DNA of 64,000 nucleotides from Variovorax sp. CF079 (lineage in GTDB: Bacteria; Pseudomonadota; Gammaproteobacteria; Burkholderiales; Burkholderiaceae_C), in the NCBI RefSeq assembly GCF_900101545.1, contig NZ_FMZU01000001.1, positions 186,001 through 250,000 of the forward strand, read 5' to 3'. The position numbers and the translations under genes are program-made. Positions 33,609 to 42,785 of the stretch are shown here, piece by piece. The notes below the pieces were generated by a model. The model ran no database searches, was not told where the DNA came from, and saw only the letters and a list, made by a program, of their open reading frames with translations. The number at the start of each line of letters is the position of its first letter. Position 1 is the stretch's first letter.

Positions 33609-33829
33609 CAGCGGCCTCCGGACTTTTTCGCGCGCTGGAACAGGTCGACCGCGACCAGCGCCACGCCGAGCACCAGCGCGAACCAGCCGACCACGTAAGC
33701 CCCGCCTATCGTCTCGCGCCAGGCGGGCGACTGCAGGAAGTGCGGCGCGAGCAGCACCGCCGCGCCGATGAGGATGCACATGAGGCCGCGCTCGAGCATG
33801 CGCGGCGCTCTGGGGGATCTGGAAGCCAT
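33608..33829 (-). CDS. Small membrane protein
   Basis: A 73-residue protein with two hydrophobic segments (LMCILIGAAVLLAPHFL and GAYVVGWFALVLGVALVAVDLF) and a basic tail (RAKKSGGR). No family is recognised. It is translationally coupled to mnmH by a one-base overlap, a context seen in other Burkholderiales by expectation only. A second start at 33799 (MLERG) is possible. Confidence 0.75.
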   Translation of the reverse strand: MASRSPRAPRMLERGLMCILIGAAVLLAPHFLQSPAWRETIGGAYVVGWFALVLGVALVAVDLFQRAKKSGGR

Positions 33830-33893
33830 GCCCGAGTTTACGGGGCGGCACTGCGCACCAACTTCGGGCGATCCACGCCGATTCCGTGAATTA

Positions 33894-33952
33894 TTTCCTT
33901 AGGACATGTAAACCTAAGAACTACATTCTTAAGTATTCATTTTCATAAGAAA
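33894..33952. promoter_or_regulatory. Heptad-like half-sites upstream of the autotransporter
   Basis: This AT-rich stretch differs sharply from its GC-rich surroundings. It holds four related half-sites: TTTCCTTA (33894-33901), CTAAGAA (33914-33920), TTCTTAA (33926-33932) and ATAAGAAA (33945-33952). Orientation alternates, and centre-to-centre spacing is about 19.5, 12 and 19.5 bases. They resemble the TTTCCTA heptads bound by BvgA/NarL-type regulators. The last one overlaps the ribosome binding site, so repression or activation could both be imagined. Confidence 0.45.
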
Positions 33953-33959
33953 GAAGCGC

Positions 33960-36908
33960 ATGAACCGCGTTTTCCGGGTGGTCTGGAGCCCCTCGCAAGG
34001 GATCTGGGCCGTGGCCTCCGAACTGGCGCGCGGCGTTGGCAAGTCGAGCACGAAGGCGCCCGCCTTGGCCATGGTTCTGTTGGGCCTGGTCGGCACTGCC
34101 GCCGCCGATTGCGCCAGCGGCGGCAGCAACACCATCACCTGCACCGCCGGCACCCCGCAGACCTTCGTCGTCATCGGCGGCTACGACGCCACGCCCGGCG
34201 GCTCGGTGGACGTGCAGCAGAACGCGGTGATCAGCACCGTCGACCTGCCCGCCATCAGCATGGGCGACAACGGCACGATCCTGATCCAGCGCAATGCCAC
34301 GGTGCAGAACCACGCGGCGGGCAGCGCCAACGGCCACTACGGCACCGGCGCCAACACCATCGAGTTCCGTTCGGGCAACACGCTCACGATCGAGCAGGGC
34401 GCCAAGCTGCTGTCCAACGGCACCGCCTACAACGCGGAAGCCGTCAACGCGCACGGCAGCGGCAACCTGATCGTCAACCACGGCGAAATCCGTTCGCAGG
34501 CCGGCGGCGCCGCCATCTGGTTCGAATCGTCGACCGGCGCGAACACGGTGATCAATGGCGAAACCGGCGTCATCGAATACCAGGGCGGCGCGGGCAACAT
34601 CATGGGCGTCGCCGGCACGATGGCGATCGCTTTCACCAATCAGGGGCGGCTCGTCGGATCGCTGAACTTCGCCAATGCGAACGACACGTTGAACGTCTAC
34701 ACCGGCTCGTCGATCACCGGCAGCATCAACGGCGGCGGCGGCAGCAACCTGCTGACCCTGAACGGCAGCGGCACCGACACCTTCGCCCAGACGCTGTCGA
34801 ACTTCCAGACGCTGGTGAAGAACGACAGCGGTACCTGGACCTTCACCAACGCGCTGCCCGGTTCGGGCATCACCAGCACGCGGGTCGCCGGCGGCACGCT
34901 GATCCTCGGCGCCAACGCCAGCAGCTACACCGGCAGCATGACGGTGGATGCGGCCGGGATCCTGCAGACCAGCGCGCAGTTCGCGCCGCTGGCCATCACC
35001 GACAACGGCCTGGTGCGCTTCGCGCAGCCCGATGATGCGAGCTACACCGGGCTGCTGTCCGGCACGGGCGGCATCGAGAAGACCGGTGCCGGCAGGCTCA
35101 CGCTCACACTCGACCAGGCGATCACGGGCACCACCACCGTCAGCGCCGGCACGCTGGAATTGGGCAACGGCGGCACGAGCGGCAGCGTGGTGGGCGACAT
35201 CGTCAACAACGCGACGCTGATTGCGAACCGCTCGAACACGCTGAACCTCGCCGGCGCCATCAGCGGCAGCGGCGCGCTGCGCCAAGTGGGCAGCGGCACC
35301 ACGGTGCTCTCGGGCGCCAGCAGCTACAGCGGCGCGACCACGGTCGCGGCGGGCACCTTGAAGGCGGCCGCGGCCAACACCTTCAGCGCTGCTTCCGCGC
35401 ACACCGTGGCCTCCGGCGCGACGCTCGATACCGCAGGCTTCAACCAGCGCATCGCCTCGCTGAGCAATTCGGGCACCGTCAACCTGCTGAGCGCCGCCGC
35501 CGGCAGCACGCTCACCGTGACCGGCGCCTACATCGGCAACGGCGGCGTGCTGAAGCTCGGCACGGTGCTCGGCGGCAGCAACAGCCTGAGCGATCGCCTG
35601 GTGCTGAGCGGCCCGGGCGCCAGTGCGAGCGGCAAGACCACGGTTCGCATCACCAACCTCGGCGGTCTCGGCGCGCAGACCACCGGCAACGGCATCGAGG
35701 TGGTGAGCGCGCGCAACGGCGCCACCACCACCGCTCAGCGCACGCGCGACGCCTTCGCGCTGGCCAATGGCCACGTCGATGCCGGCGCCTTCGAGTACCG
35801 CCTGTACGCGGCCGATGTCCAGGGCGCAGGCGAGAACTGGTACCTGCGTTCCGAGACGACCCTTGCGTCCCCGGTGGCGCCTGTCAATCCGGACGCGCCC
35901 ACCAGCACGACCGCGGACACGACCGTCAAACTGGCCCTGCCGCTGGTGACCGTGCCGACCTACCGCGCCGAAGTCCCGCTCTTCGCGGCACTGCCGGCGC
36001 AACTGCGCCAGGCCGACCTCGGCATGCTGGGCAACCTGCACCGCCGCATCGGCGACGAGGCGGCCCCGGCGGCCGGCGACGCGCCGCGCCGCGCCTGGGC
36101 CCGTGCCGTCTACGGCGACCTCGATATCGGCCAGGACAGCGTCGCTCGCGCGCACAGCCGCGGCCACGTGAGCGGCCTGCAGGCCGGCACCGATCTGCTC
36201 GCCGCCGGCAACTGGCGCGCCGGCCTCTACGTCGGCTTCCTGGACGGCGGCGCCGATGTGAGCGGCAATGCGCGGGGCACCCTCGGGCGCGTCGGCAGCA
36301 CCGACTTGCAATCGCGCTACCTGGGCGGCTACGCCACCTGGATGGACGCAAGCGGCCTCTATGCCGACGCCGTGCTGCAGGCCGGCCGCCATCGCACCAC
36401 CGTGCGCCCCGACGGCAACCCGAACGCATCGGGCAGGGCCGAGAGCCTGACGGCCTCGATCGAAGCCGGCCAGTCCTTCGCCCTTTCCGAAAGCTGGCGC
36501 ATCGAGCCGCAGGCGCAGCTGATCTATCAGCGCGCCCACTTCGACGATGTGCTGATCGGCGGCGCGACTGTGCGGCAGCACGCCGACGGCGGCTGGATCG
36601 GCCGCCTGGGCGTGCGCATCAAGGGCGAACTCGCCACCGGCGTCGGGCGGCTGCAGCCCTATGCGCGCGCGAACCTGTACCGCGCGAGCGGCGGCACGGA
36701 TGTCGCCGAGTTCATCGGCCCGGCGGCCACCACGCGCATCGCGAGTGCCGCCGGCTACAGCTCGGGCGAAGTGGCCGGTGGCTTCGCGCTGGCCGTGACG
36801 CCGGCCACCAGCGTCTACGGCGAAGTGGGGCGCGTCTTCGCCCTCGGCGGCGAGGCACGGGTGAAGTCCTCGGTGCAGGGTTCGGTGGGCGTCAAGCTGC
36901 GCTGGTAG
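33960..36908 (+). CDS. Type V autotransporter with extended signal peptide
   Basis: A 982-residue autotransporter. The first 35 residues are an extended signal peptide region (MNRVFRVVWSPSQGIWAVASELARG), followed by a hydrophobic core ending near GTAAAD. The passenger is a Ser/Thr/Gly/Asn-rich beta-helix with three or more passenger-associated repeats, for example GSGTTVLSGASSYSGATTVAAGTLK. A Pro-rich linker precedes a C-terminal AIDA-type barrel of about 270 residues ending in KLRW. No protease or esterase catalytic motif is visible in the passenger, so adhesion or biofilm is the safest inference. Confidence 0.93.
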   Translation: MNRVFRVVWSPSQGIWAVASELARGVGKSSTKAPALAMVLLGLVGTAAADCASGGSNTITCTAGTPQTFVVIGGYDATPGGSVDVQQNAVISTVDLPAISMGDNGTILIQRNATVQNHAAGSANGHYGTGANTIEFRSGNTLTIEQGAKLLSNGTAYNAEAVNAHGSGNLIVNHGEIRSQAGGAAIWFESSTGANTVINGETGVIEYQGGAGNIMGVAGTMAIAFTNQGRLVGSLNFANANDTLNVYTGSSITGSINGGGGSNLLTLNGSGTDTFAQTLSNFQTLVKNDSGTWTFTNALPGSGITSTRVAGGTLILGANASSYTGSMTVDAAGILQTSAQFAPLAITDNGLVRFAQPDDASYTGLLSGTGGIEKTGAGRLTLTLDQAITGTTTVSAGTLELGNGGTSGSVVGDIVNNATLIANRSNTLNLAGAISGSGALRQVGSGTTVLSGASSYSGATTVAAGTLKAAAANTFSAASAHTVASGATLDTAGFNQRIASLSNSGTVNLLSAAAGSTLTVTGAYIGNGGVLKLGTVLGGSNSLSDRLVLSGPGASASGKTTVRITNLGGLGAQTTGNGIEVVSARNGATTTAQRTRDAFALANGHVDAGAFEYRLYAADVQGAGENWYLRSETTLASPVAPVNPDAPTSTTADTTVKLALPLVTVPTYRAEVPLFAALPAQLRQADLGMLGNLHRRIGDEAAPAAGDAPRRAWARAVYGDLDIGQDSVARAHSRGHVSGLQAGTDLLAAGNWRAGLYVGFLDGGADVSGNARGTLGRVGSTDLQSRYLGGYATWMDASGLYADAVLQAGRHRTTVRPDGNPNASGRAESLTASIEAGQSFALSESWRIEPQAQLIYQRAHFDDVLIGGATVRQHADGGWIGRLGVRIKGELATGVGRLQPYARANLYRASGGTDVAEFIGPAATTRIASAAGYSSGEVAGGFALAVTPATSVYGEVGRVFALGGEARVKSSVQGSVGVKLRW

Positions 36909-36989
36909 GCGGGTTTTCGCGCGCCGGCGGCGCGTGGCGGTGTTTGGGTTCAAATATCGCTTCCGCGACCACTCGCCATACCGCCGACC

Positions 36990-37409
36990 ATGGGATCCAT
37001 CCGCCATCGCCTCCTCGCCGCTTCCGCACGAACCATCGCCCCTTTTCTGCTGACCGTCGCCGCGACGGGCGCAGCCGCTCAGCAGCAGGATGCGGACCGC
37101 TTCCCCGCGGCCGCCATGGGCTTCCTCGGCACCGAGCTTCCCGCGATGGATGCGGCCATCGCCAACAAGGACCGCGACTACTTCGAGGATGCGATGGGCC
37201 GCATGCTCGACTTCTCCGACAGCTGGGGCTTCAAGACGCGCGCCAATCCGGCGCTGGCGCGCTATCCGATGTGCACCGAGGCGGTGACCGATTTCCTCGT
37301 CGTGGGCCTGTGCCGCTTCAAGCTCTCGGCCGACACCTGCCAGCCGACGCTCACCACGAACTTCAACACCAACCTGCAGCGCTGCCGCGAGCTGGCCGCG
37401 CGCAACTGA
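36990..37409 (+). CDS. Exported protein of unknown function
   Basis: A 139-residue protein with a signal peptide (IAPFLLTVAATGAAAQ) and a helical mature domain containing four cysteines (in PMCTEAV, GLCRFK, DTCQP and QRCREL), which probably form two disulfides. No family is recognised. It follows the autotransporter by 80 bases and precedes the crotonase gene by 15. Confidence 0.75.
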   Translation: MGSIRHRLLAASARTIAPFLLTVAATGAAAQQQDADRFPAAAMGFLGTELPAMDAAIANKDRDYFEDAMGRMLDFSDSWGFKTRANPALARYPMCTEAVTDFLVVGLCRFKLSADTCQPTLTTNFNTNLQRCRELAARN

Positions 37410-37424
37410 AGAAAAGGCTGCGCT

Positions 37425-38222
37425 ATGGACTACGCCCGCTACCAGACCCTCGCGATCACGCGCCGCGGCGAAGGTGGCGCGGTGCTCGACATCCAGATGC
37501 GCGCGCAGAACGGCAAGCTGCCCACTGCGGGCCATGACGGCCACCGCGAGCTGGCCGAGATCTGGCGCGACGTGTCGGCCGACGACACGGTGCGCTGCGC
37601 CGTGCTGCGCGGCGAGGGCATGGGCTTCTCGGGCGGCGGCGACCTGGCGATGGTCGAGCAGATGAGCACCGACGACGCCACGCGCGTGCGCGTCTGGAAG
37701 GAAGCGCGCGACCTGGTCTACAACCTCGTCAACTGCGACAAGCCGATCGTCAGCGCGATGCACGGGCCGGCCGTGGGCGCCGGCCTGGTGGCGGGCCTGC
37801 TGGCCGACATCTCGATCGCGAGCAAGAGCGCGAAGATCGTCGACGGCCACACGCGGCTGGGCGTCGCGGCCGGCGACCATGCGGCGATCGTCTGGCCCCT
37901 CTTGTGCGGCATGGCGAAGGCCAAGTACTACCTGCTGCTGTGCGAACCCGTGAGCGGCGAGGAGGCCGAGCGCATTGGCCTGGTCTCGCTCGCGGTGGAA
38001 GAGGCCGAGCTGCTGCCGCGCGCCTACGAGCTGGCCGACAAGCTGGCCGCCGGCAGCCAGAGCGCGATCCGCTTCACCAAGTACGCGCTCAACAACTGGC
38101 TGCGCCTGGCCGGCCCGAGCTTCGACGCCTCGCTGGCGCTCGAGTTCATGGGCTTTGCGGGGCCCGACGTGCGCGAGGGCGTGGCTTCGCTGCGCGAGCG
38201 CAGGGCGCCCAGGTTCTCTTAG
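37425..38222 (+). CDS. Enoyl-CoA hydratase/isomerase family protein
   Basis: A 265-residue crotonase-fold protein. The oxyanion-hole segments are [19 protein letters not shown] and [43 protein letters not shown]. The usual catalytic Glu of hydratases (in the E...G.P position) appears replaced by Asp in the GDHAA turn, so the reaction may differ from enoyl hydration. The length fits the family. The stop shares TTAG with the convergent DUF2817 gene. Confidence 0.88.
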   Translation: MDYARYQTLAITRRGEGGAVLDIQMRAQNGKLPTAGHDGHRELAEIWRDVSADDTVRCAVLRGEGMGFSGGGDLAMVEQMSTDDATRVRVWKEARDLVYNLVNCDKPIVSAMHGPAVGAGLVAGLLADISIASKSAKIVDGHTRLGVAAGDHAAIVWPLLCGMAKAKYYLLLCEPVSGEEAERIGLVSLAVEEAELLPRAYELADKLAAGSQSAIRFTKYALNNWLRLAGPSFDASLALEFMGFAGPDVREGVASLRERRAPRFS

Positions 38223-39337
38223 GCGTTCCTGAGCCCCTGCACGGTCTGCAGCAAGGCCGTGCGCGCCTGGCCCAGCACCATGCCCTTCCATTCGTCGTTG
38301 TCGCAATAGAAGGCGTCGCGCAGCTGCTGGCGAATGGCGCGCTGCTGTTCGGCCGGCGCTTGCGCGTGACTGCGCAGCCAGGTGTCGGCACGCAGGCGAT
38401 TCAGCACTTCGAGGTCGGGCAGGGTGCCGAACTCCAGGCCCATCAGCGCCACGCTGGCCTGCGGGCATTCGTCGTAGACGGCCGAAACCACCGGCCCCGA
38501 CACGTCGGCCGAGGCCGACTGGCCGTCGAAGGGCGCGAACACGTCGGCGCCCCACCAGGCGCGCGCCTGGGCGAGGCCGTCCGGGCGGCCCGGGTAGATC
38601 TTCTCGCCGTGGCCGTAGGGACCGAGCCCGGTGTGGATGTCGATCCAGCCGATGTGCGTCGCGGCGGCGCCGAACTTGCGCAGGATGCCGCGCATGGTGC
38701 GGTTGCTCCATGACGGCGCCTTGCCGCCATAGAACACGCCGTCGGGCGCGACGTACTGGCCGGTCGTGACGGCGGCGCGCCAGGCGCGCATGCCGTGCTT
38801 GTCGATGTAGGCGGCCATCGCCGCCTCGTCGTCGGCGCTGGGCGGCCAGGTCGCCGGCAGCACGAAAGGCTCGACCTCTGCGTAAGCTTCATTGACCGGC
38901 AGCGGCGCATCGAAGTCGATGTGGTTGCGGTTCAGGTCGATGTTGTCTTCGTTGGTGCGGTGCAGGTGCGAGAAGCCGTGCGGATTGACCGCATGCACCA
39001 GCAGCAGGCCGATGCCCGCCTGCTTGAGGCGCGAGAGCAGGTCGTCGTCGTGCAGCGTCGCGATCTGGCAGCCCGAGCCGCAGAAGCCCTCGGGCCCGTG
39101 TGTCCCGGAGCTGACGATCAAGAGCCTGGCCGCGCCGGGCGTGCCGAGGTAGGCCGTGTCGGCCGCCAGCGTTTCGCCCAGGGCGCCGCGATGGGTTTCG
39201 AGCACGAAGGATTCGAGGGCCGCGCCGCGCGCCGCGGCGGCATCGAGGAACTTGCGGCGGGCTTCGGCGTAGGTGCCGGAGAAGTATCGAGCGGCAGCGC
39301 TGCTATGCACGGGCAGTCCTTGAAGAGGGCTCGGCAT
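38219..39337 (-). CDS. DUF2817 M14-like zinc peptidase/deacylase
   Basis: A 372-residue protein of the DUF2817 family, related to M14 carboxypeptidases and aspartoacylases. The zinc-binding motif is [15 protein letters not shown] (HxxE), with the third ligand in [12 protein letters not shown] and [14 protein letters not shown] lining the site; a catalytic Glu lies in MGLEFGT. It has no signal peptide, so it would act in the cytoplasm. It overlaps the upstream MHS symporter by 35 bases, which suggests that the symporter brings in the amide or acyl substrate it cleaves (inference). Confidence 0.87.
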   Translation of the reverse strand: MPSPLQGLPVHSSAAARYFSGTYAEARRKFLDAAAARGAALESFVLETHRGALGETLAADTAYLGTPGAARLLIVSSGTHGPEGFCGSGCQIATLHDDDLLSRLKQAGIGLLLVHAVNPHGFSHLHRTNEDNIDLNRNHIDFDAPLPVNEAYAEVEPFVLPATWPPSADDEAAMAAYIDKHGMRAWRAAVTTGQYVAPDGVFYGGKAPSWSNRTMRGILRKFGAAATHIGWIDIHTGLGPYGHGEKIYPGRPDGLAQARAWWGADVFAPFDGQSASADVSGPVVSAVYDECPQASVALMGLEFGTLPDLEVLNRLRADTWLRSHAQAPAEQQRAIRQQLRDAFYCDNDEWKGMVLGQARTALLQTVQGLRNA

Positions 39338-40643
39338 CCGGCCGGTGGGCCGAGGCGTCGTCGATGTCCTTGCCGGTGAAGTCCTTGAGCCAGAGCAGGC
39401 CGAGGAACGACACCAGCGTCATTCCCAGCAGATACCAGGCCGGCGCCAGCTTGCTGCCGGTGGCGTTGACCAGCCAGGTGCTGACGAAGGGCGAGAAGCC
39501 GCCGAATATCGAAACGCCCACGCTGTAGACCAGCGACATGCCGCTCGCGCGCACGTGCTTGGGAAACATCTCGGGCAGCATCGTGATGGCGGGCACGGTC
39601 TGCACCACCAGCGCGATGCTCAGCAAGCCCACCACGGTGAACAGCACGGCCGGCGTGGGCGAGAGGTTGAGCCACAGAAAGCCCGGATAGATCAGCACCA
39701 TCATCGCGATGCGGCCCCAGACGATCAGTCGCTTGCGGCCGGCGCGATCGGACAGGAGGCCCACCAGCGGCGCGAGCCCGAAGGACAGGAGCCCTGTGAG
39801 CGCGGCGCCGAACAGCGCCACCGTCGGCGGCAGGCCCAGTTGGCGCACCGCATAGGTGGGCATGTAGAAGGTCACGACATAGGCGGCCGCGGTGCCGCCG
39901 GTGATGGCGAGGATGGCCGACAGCACGGTCTTCCCGTGCTCGCCGCACACTTCGGCGAGGCTGCTCCTGCGCGGCGCCGCACCGGCCGCCGGCTCGGCCT
40001 TGACGTCGAGCGATTCCTCGAGATGGCGGCGGATGTACATGCCCACCGGCGCGATCAGCATGCCGATGACGAAGGGCACGCGCCAGCCCCAGCTCTCCAT
40101 GCCCTGCGGCCCGAGCGCGAACGAGAGCCCGCCCACCACCGCGGCGCCGAGCAAGATGCCCAGGCCCTGGCTCGCGAACTGCCAGCTCGCCAGGTAGCCG
40201 CGGTTGGCCGGCGTGGCGTGCTCGACCAGCAAGGTGGTGGACGCGCCCACCTCGCCGCCGGCCGAGAAGCCCTGGATCAGCCGCGCCAGCACGATGAGCA
40301 CGGGCGCCGCGACGCCGATCTGCGCATAGGTGGGCGCCACCGCGATCATTGCGCAGCCCAGCGCCATCAGGAAGATGGTCAGCGTCATCGCCTTCTTGCG
40401 CCCGGCGCGATCGGCATAGGCGCCGATCACGATGCCGCCCAGCGGCCGCATGATGAAGCCGACGCCGAAGCTCGCCACCGTCAGCAGCAGCTGGCCGTAG
40501 CTGTCGAAGGTCGGGAAGAAGAGCTTGCCGATCACCAGGGCCAGGAAGCCGTAGACGGTGAAGTCGAAGAACTCGAGGGCGTTGCCGATGGTGGTGGCGA
40601 CGATGGTCCTGCGCCGGCTGATCGGCGTGATGGGAGAGGTCAC
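39303..40643 (-). CDS. MFS metabolite:H+ symporter (MHS family)
   Basis: A 446-residue 12-helix transporter. The GTG at 40643 has AGGA six bases upstream. Family marks are TIVATTIGNALEFFDFTVYGFLA, the loop GAYADRAGRKKAMTLTIFLMALG and LIQGFSAGGEVGASTTLLVEHATPANRGYLASWQ. MHS members carry organic acids, amino acid derivatives or osmolytes. It is first of a two-gene operon with the DUF2817 peptidase. Confidence 0.9.
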   Translation of the reverse strand: MTSPITPISRRRTIVATTIGNALEFFDFTVYGFLALVIGKLFFPTFDSYGQLLLTVASFGVGFIMRPLGGIVIGAYADRAGRKKAMTLTIFLMALGCAMIAVAPTYAQIGVAAPVLIVLARLIQGFSAGGEVGASTTLLVEHATPANRGYLASWQFASQGLGILLGAAVVGGLSFALGPQGMESWGWRVPFVIGMLIAPVGMYIRRHLEESLDVKAEPAAGAAPRRSSLAEVCGEHGKTVLSAILAITGGTAAAYVVTFYMPTYAVRQLGLPPTVALFGAALTGLLSFGLAPLVGLLSDRAGRKRLIVWGRIAMMVLIYPGFLWLNLSPTPAVLFTVVGLLSIALVVQTVPAITMLPEMFPKHVRASGMSLVYSVGVSIFGGFSPFVSTWLVNATGSKLAPAWYLLGMTLVSFLGLLWLKDFTGKDIDDASAHRPDAEPSSRTARA

Positions 40644-40754
40644 GAGAATTCCTGTTCTTGTTGGCGCGTCGCGCCGGATGCTAGCAGCCGATGGCGACAA
40701 GCGCCGCAGGCAAGGCACACTCGCGTCATCCAATCCCAAGCCAGACCCTTCATC

Positions 40755-41417
40755 ATGTCCCTTGCCCCCATCGAAATCGAAACCGGCCCCCACCCCACCG
40801 CCACCGTGCTCCTCATGCACGGCCTCGGCGCCGACGGCAACGACTTCGTGCCGATCGCCAACGAGCTCGACCTGTCGGCCGTCGGGCCGGTGCGCTTCGT
40901 GTTCCCCAATGCGCCGGTGATTCCGGTCACCATCAACGGCGGCTACCGTATGCCGGCCTGGTACGACATCGCTGCAGCCGATCTCGTGAAGCGCGAGGAC
41001 GAAGCCGGACTGCGCCGCTCGCAGGCCGCGATCGAGGCGCTGATCGCGAACGAGAAGGCCCGCGGCATCGCGGCCGGCCGGATCGTGGTCGCCGGCTTTT
41101 CGCAGGGCTGCGCGATGGCGCTCCTGACCGGGCTGCGCCATGCCGAGCGGCTGGCCGGCATCGTCGGCCTGTCGGGCTACCTGCCGCTGGCCGCGACCAC
41201 GGCCGCCGAGCGCCATGCGGCCAACCACGACACGCCGGTCTTCCTGGGCCACGGCACGCGCGACGGCGTGGTGCAGATCGAACGCGCCCGGGCCTCGCGC
41301 GATGCGCTGGCCGCGCTCGGCCATGCGGTCGAATGGCACGAGTACCCGATGGAGCACTCGGTGTGCATGGAAGAGATCGCCGATCTCAACCGCTTCCTGC
41401 TGCGCGTGCTGGGCTGA
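40755..41417 (+). CDS. Alpha/beta hydrolase (carboxylesterase family)
   Basis: A 220-residue serine hydrolase of the acyl-protein thioesterase/EstB-like group. The nucleophile elbow is VVAGFSQGCAMAL. The oxyanion loop is LLMHGLGADGNDF. The Asp is in GTRDGVVQIER and the His in PMEHSVCMEEI. It is small, cytosolic and probably acts on short acyl esters. A divergent pair with the MHS operon; its end lies three bases from the convergent DUF2252 gene. Confidence 0.92.
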   Translation: MSLAPIEIETGPHPTATVLLMHGLGADGNDFVPIANELDLSAVGPVRFVFPNAPVIPVTINGGYRMPAWYDIAAADLVKREDEAGLRRSQAAIEALIANEKARGIAAGRIVVAGFSQGCAMALLTGLRHAERLAGIVGLSGYLPLAATTAAERHAANHDTPVFLGHGTRDGVVQIERARASRDALAALGHAVEWHEYPMEHSVCMEEIADLNRFLLRVLG

Positions 41418-41420
41418 AGA

Positions 41421-42641
41421 TCAGCGCGTGAATGCGCCGTCGTCGAAGGCTTCGCCGTAGGCCTTCCAGTCGGCGGCGACATCGGCGGCGCAGTCCCGCG
41501 ACGCATCGAGCAGCGGCTGGCGCCACTTGCGGCTGTGGCCATGGGCGACGAGTTCGTCGGCGATGGCCGAGCCTTGCCGCCCAGCGCTGCGCAGCTGGCC
41601 CCACGCGACCATGCGGCCCATGGTGCGCAGCACCTGCTCCAGCGTCTTCAGCTTCTGCGCCGAGCGATCCAGTGTCACGCGGTCTTCCGAAGGCTGCAGG
41701 TGGCGCAGCACGAAGGGCGCGCGGCCCATGCGCAGCGGCTGCAGCAGGCCGGCCGACACCGCCTGCACGCGCTGCTGCAGCGCCACCGCGCGCTGGGCTT
41801 CGTTCTTCCATGCCGGCTGGGTTGTCTTCAGGTGCGCCAGCAGCGAAGAGGCGTTGACCTGCTTCAGATCGAGCAGGCCGTTGCCGCCGGGCGAGCCCTT
41901 GCCATTGACGAGGATCACATAGCGCTCCACGCCCAGGCTGCCGGTGCCGGCGATGCGCCGCGCCACATCGAGCACCCGGTAGTAGTCCGGGTTCGGCTGC
42001 TTCTCGGCGAAGCTGCGGATGGCTTCGGTGACGCTCGCGCGCTGCTCGCGGCTCGCGGGCAGCGCTTTCTTGCCGTCGGTGCGCAGCTTGCGCCGGAACC
42101 GGCTGCGCTTGCCTCCTGTGCGTTTGAGCTTGGTGCGTTCGTCGAGGAAGGGCACGCGCTTGCGCTCGCGCAGGCCGCGCAGCAGCGCGCCCACCAGCCC
42201 GTCGGCCGTGTCCCGCTCGACCCAGCGCACCTCGCCCTGCGCCAGCGTCTCGGCGTAGGCGTCGAGGAAAGCGCGGCACAGCTGCTGCGCTTCCTGGCGA
42301 CGCAGCGAGAGGGTGGCGGCGCCGACGCGCACGCTGGCCAGGAAGCGCACCAGGTCCCAGGCGGTCGGGGCGAGGGCGGACTCGTCGAAGTCGTTGATGT
42401 CGAAATACACCAGGCCGTTGTCGCCCTTGAAGCTGCCGAAGTTCTCGAGGTGCAGATCGCCGCACACCCAGCCGAGCGGCGAGGCGGGCAGGACGCCGGG
42501 CGCGAGGCGTTCGTAGAAGCGGTGGCAGCTGCCGCGCAGGAACACGAAGGGGCTCTTGCGCATGGCCTCGTACTTCATCTGCAGGCGCTCGGGATCGCGG
42601 CCCGCATTGAATGCCTGTACGCTGCGCGCGACGTCGATCAT
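41421..42641 (-). CDS. DUF2252 protein
   Basis: A 406-residue DUF2252 protein with a kinase-like nucleotide-binding core. The signature is VCGDLHLENFGSFKGDNG (from residue 59) and the YFDINDFDESALAPTAWDLVRF stretch, which resembles the HxD and DFG loops of aminoglycoside phosphotransferase-like kinases. The function is unknown. A basic segment (KLKRTGGKRSRFRRKLR) lies mid-protein. No clear operon partner; it is convergent with the esterase. Confidence 0.9.
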   Translation of the reverse strand: MIDVARSVQAFNAGRDPERLQMKYEAMRKSPFVFLRGSCHRFYERLAPGVLPASPLGWVCGDLHLENFGSFKGDNGLVYFDINDFDESALAPTAWDLVRFLASVRVGAATLSLRRQEAQQLCRAFLDAYAETLAQGEVRWVERDTADGLVGALLRGLRERKRVPFLDERTKLKRTGGKRSRFRRKLRTDGKKALPASREQRASVTEAIRSFAEKQPNPDYYRVLDVARRIAGTGSLGVERYVILVNGKGSPGGNGLLDLKQVNASSLLAHLKTTQPAWKNEAQRAVALQQRVQAVSAGLLQPLRMGRAPFVLRHLQPSEDRVTLDRSAQKLKTLEQVLRTMGRMVAWGQLRSAGRQGSAIADELVAHGHSRKWRQPLLDASRDCAADVAADWKAYGEAFDDGAFTR

Positions 42642-42785
42642 GGTTTCCCCTGAGTCGCCGGAGGGATGGCCGGCACCGTCGCGGGGTATAGCAGAAACGG
42701 CGTTTTCGCTTCAAATACCGAGGCGAGCAAGCCGTTCGCGGCCGTGCTACCTTCCGCCCCACAAAGATTCACGGGTCATAACGAC

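Noticed and set aside
36918-36936. GC-rich hairpin after the autotransporter stop
   Set aside because: The stem is short and no T-tract follows, so I do not call it a terminator.
33921-38711. Very long open frame on the minus strand opposite the autotransporter, peptide rich in Arg, Ala and Gly
   Set aside because: It is antisense to an autotransporter and a crotonase with clear homology. High GC removes stops in this frame, and it has no recognisable domain.
39345-40754. Long plus-strand frame leading into the esterase
   Set aside because: It is antisense to the MHS symporter and has a His/Arg/Gln-rich composition typical of shadows; the esterase starts at 40755.
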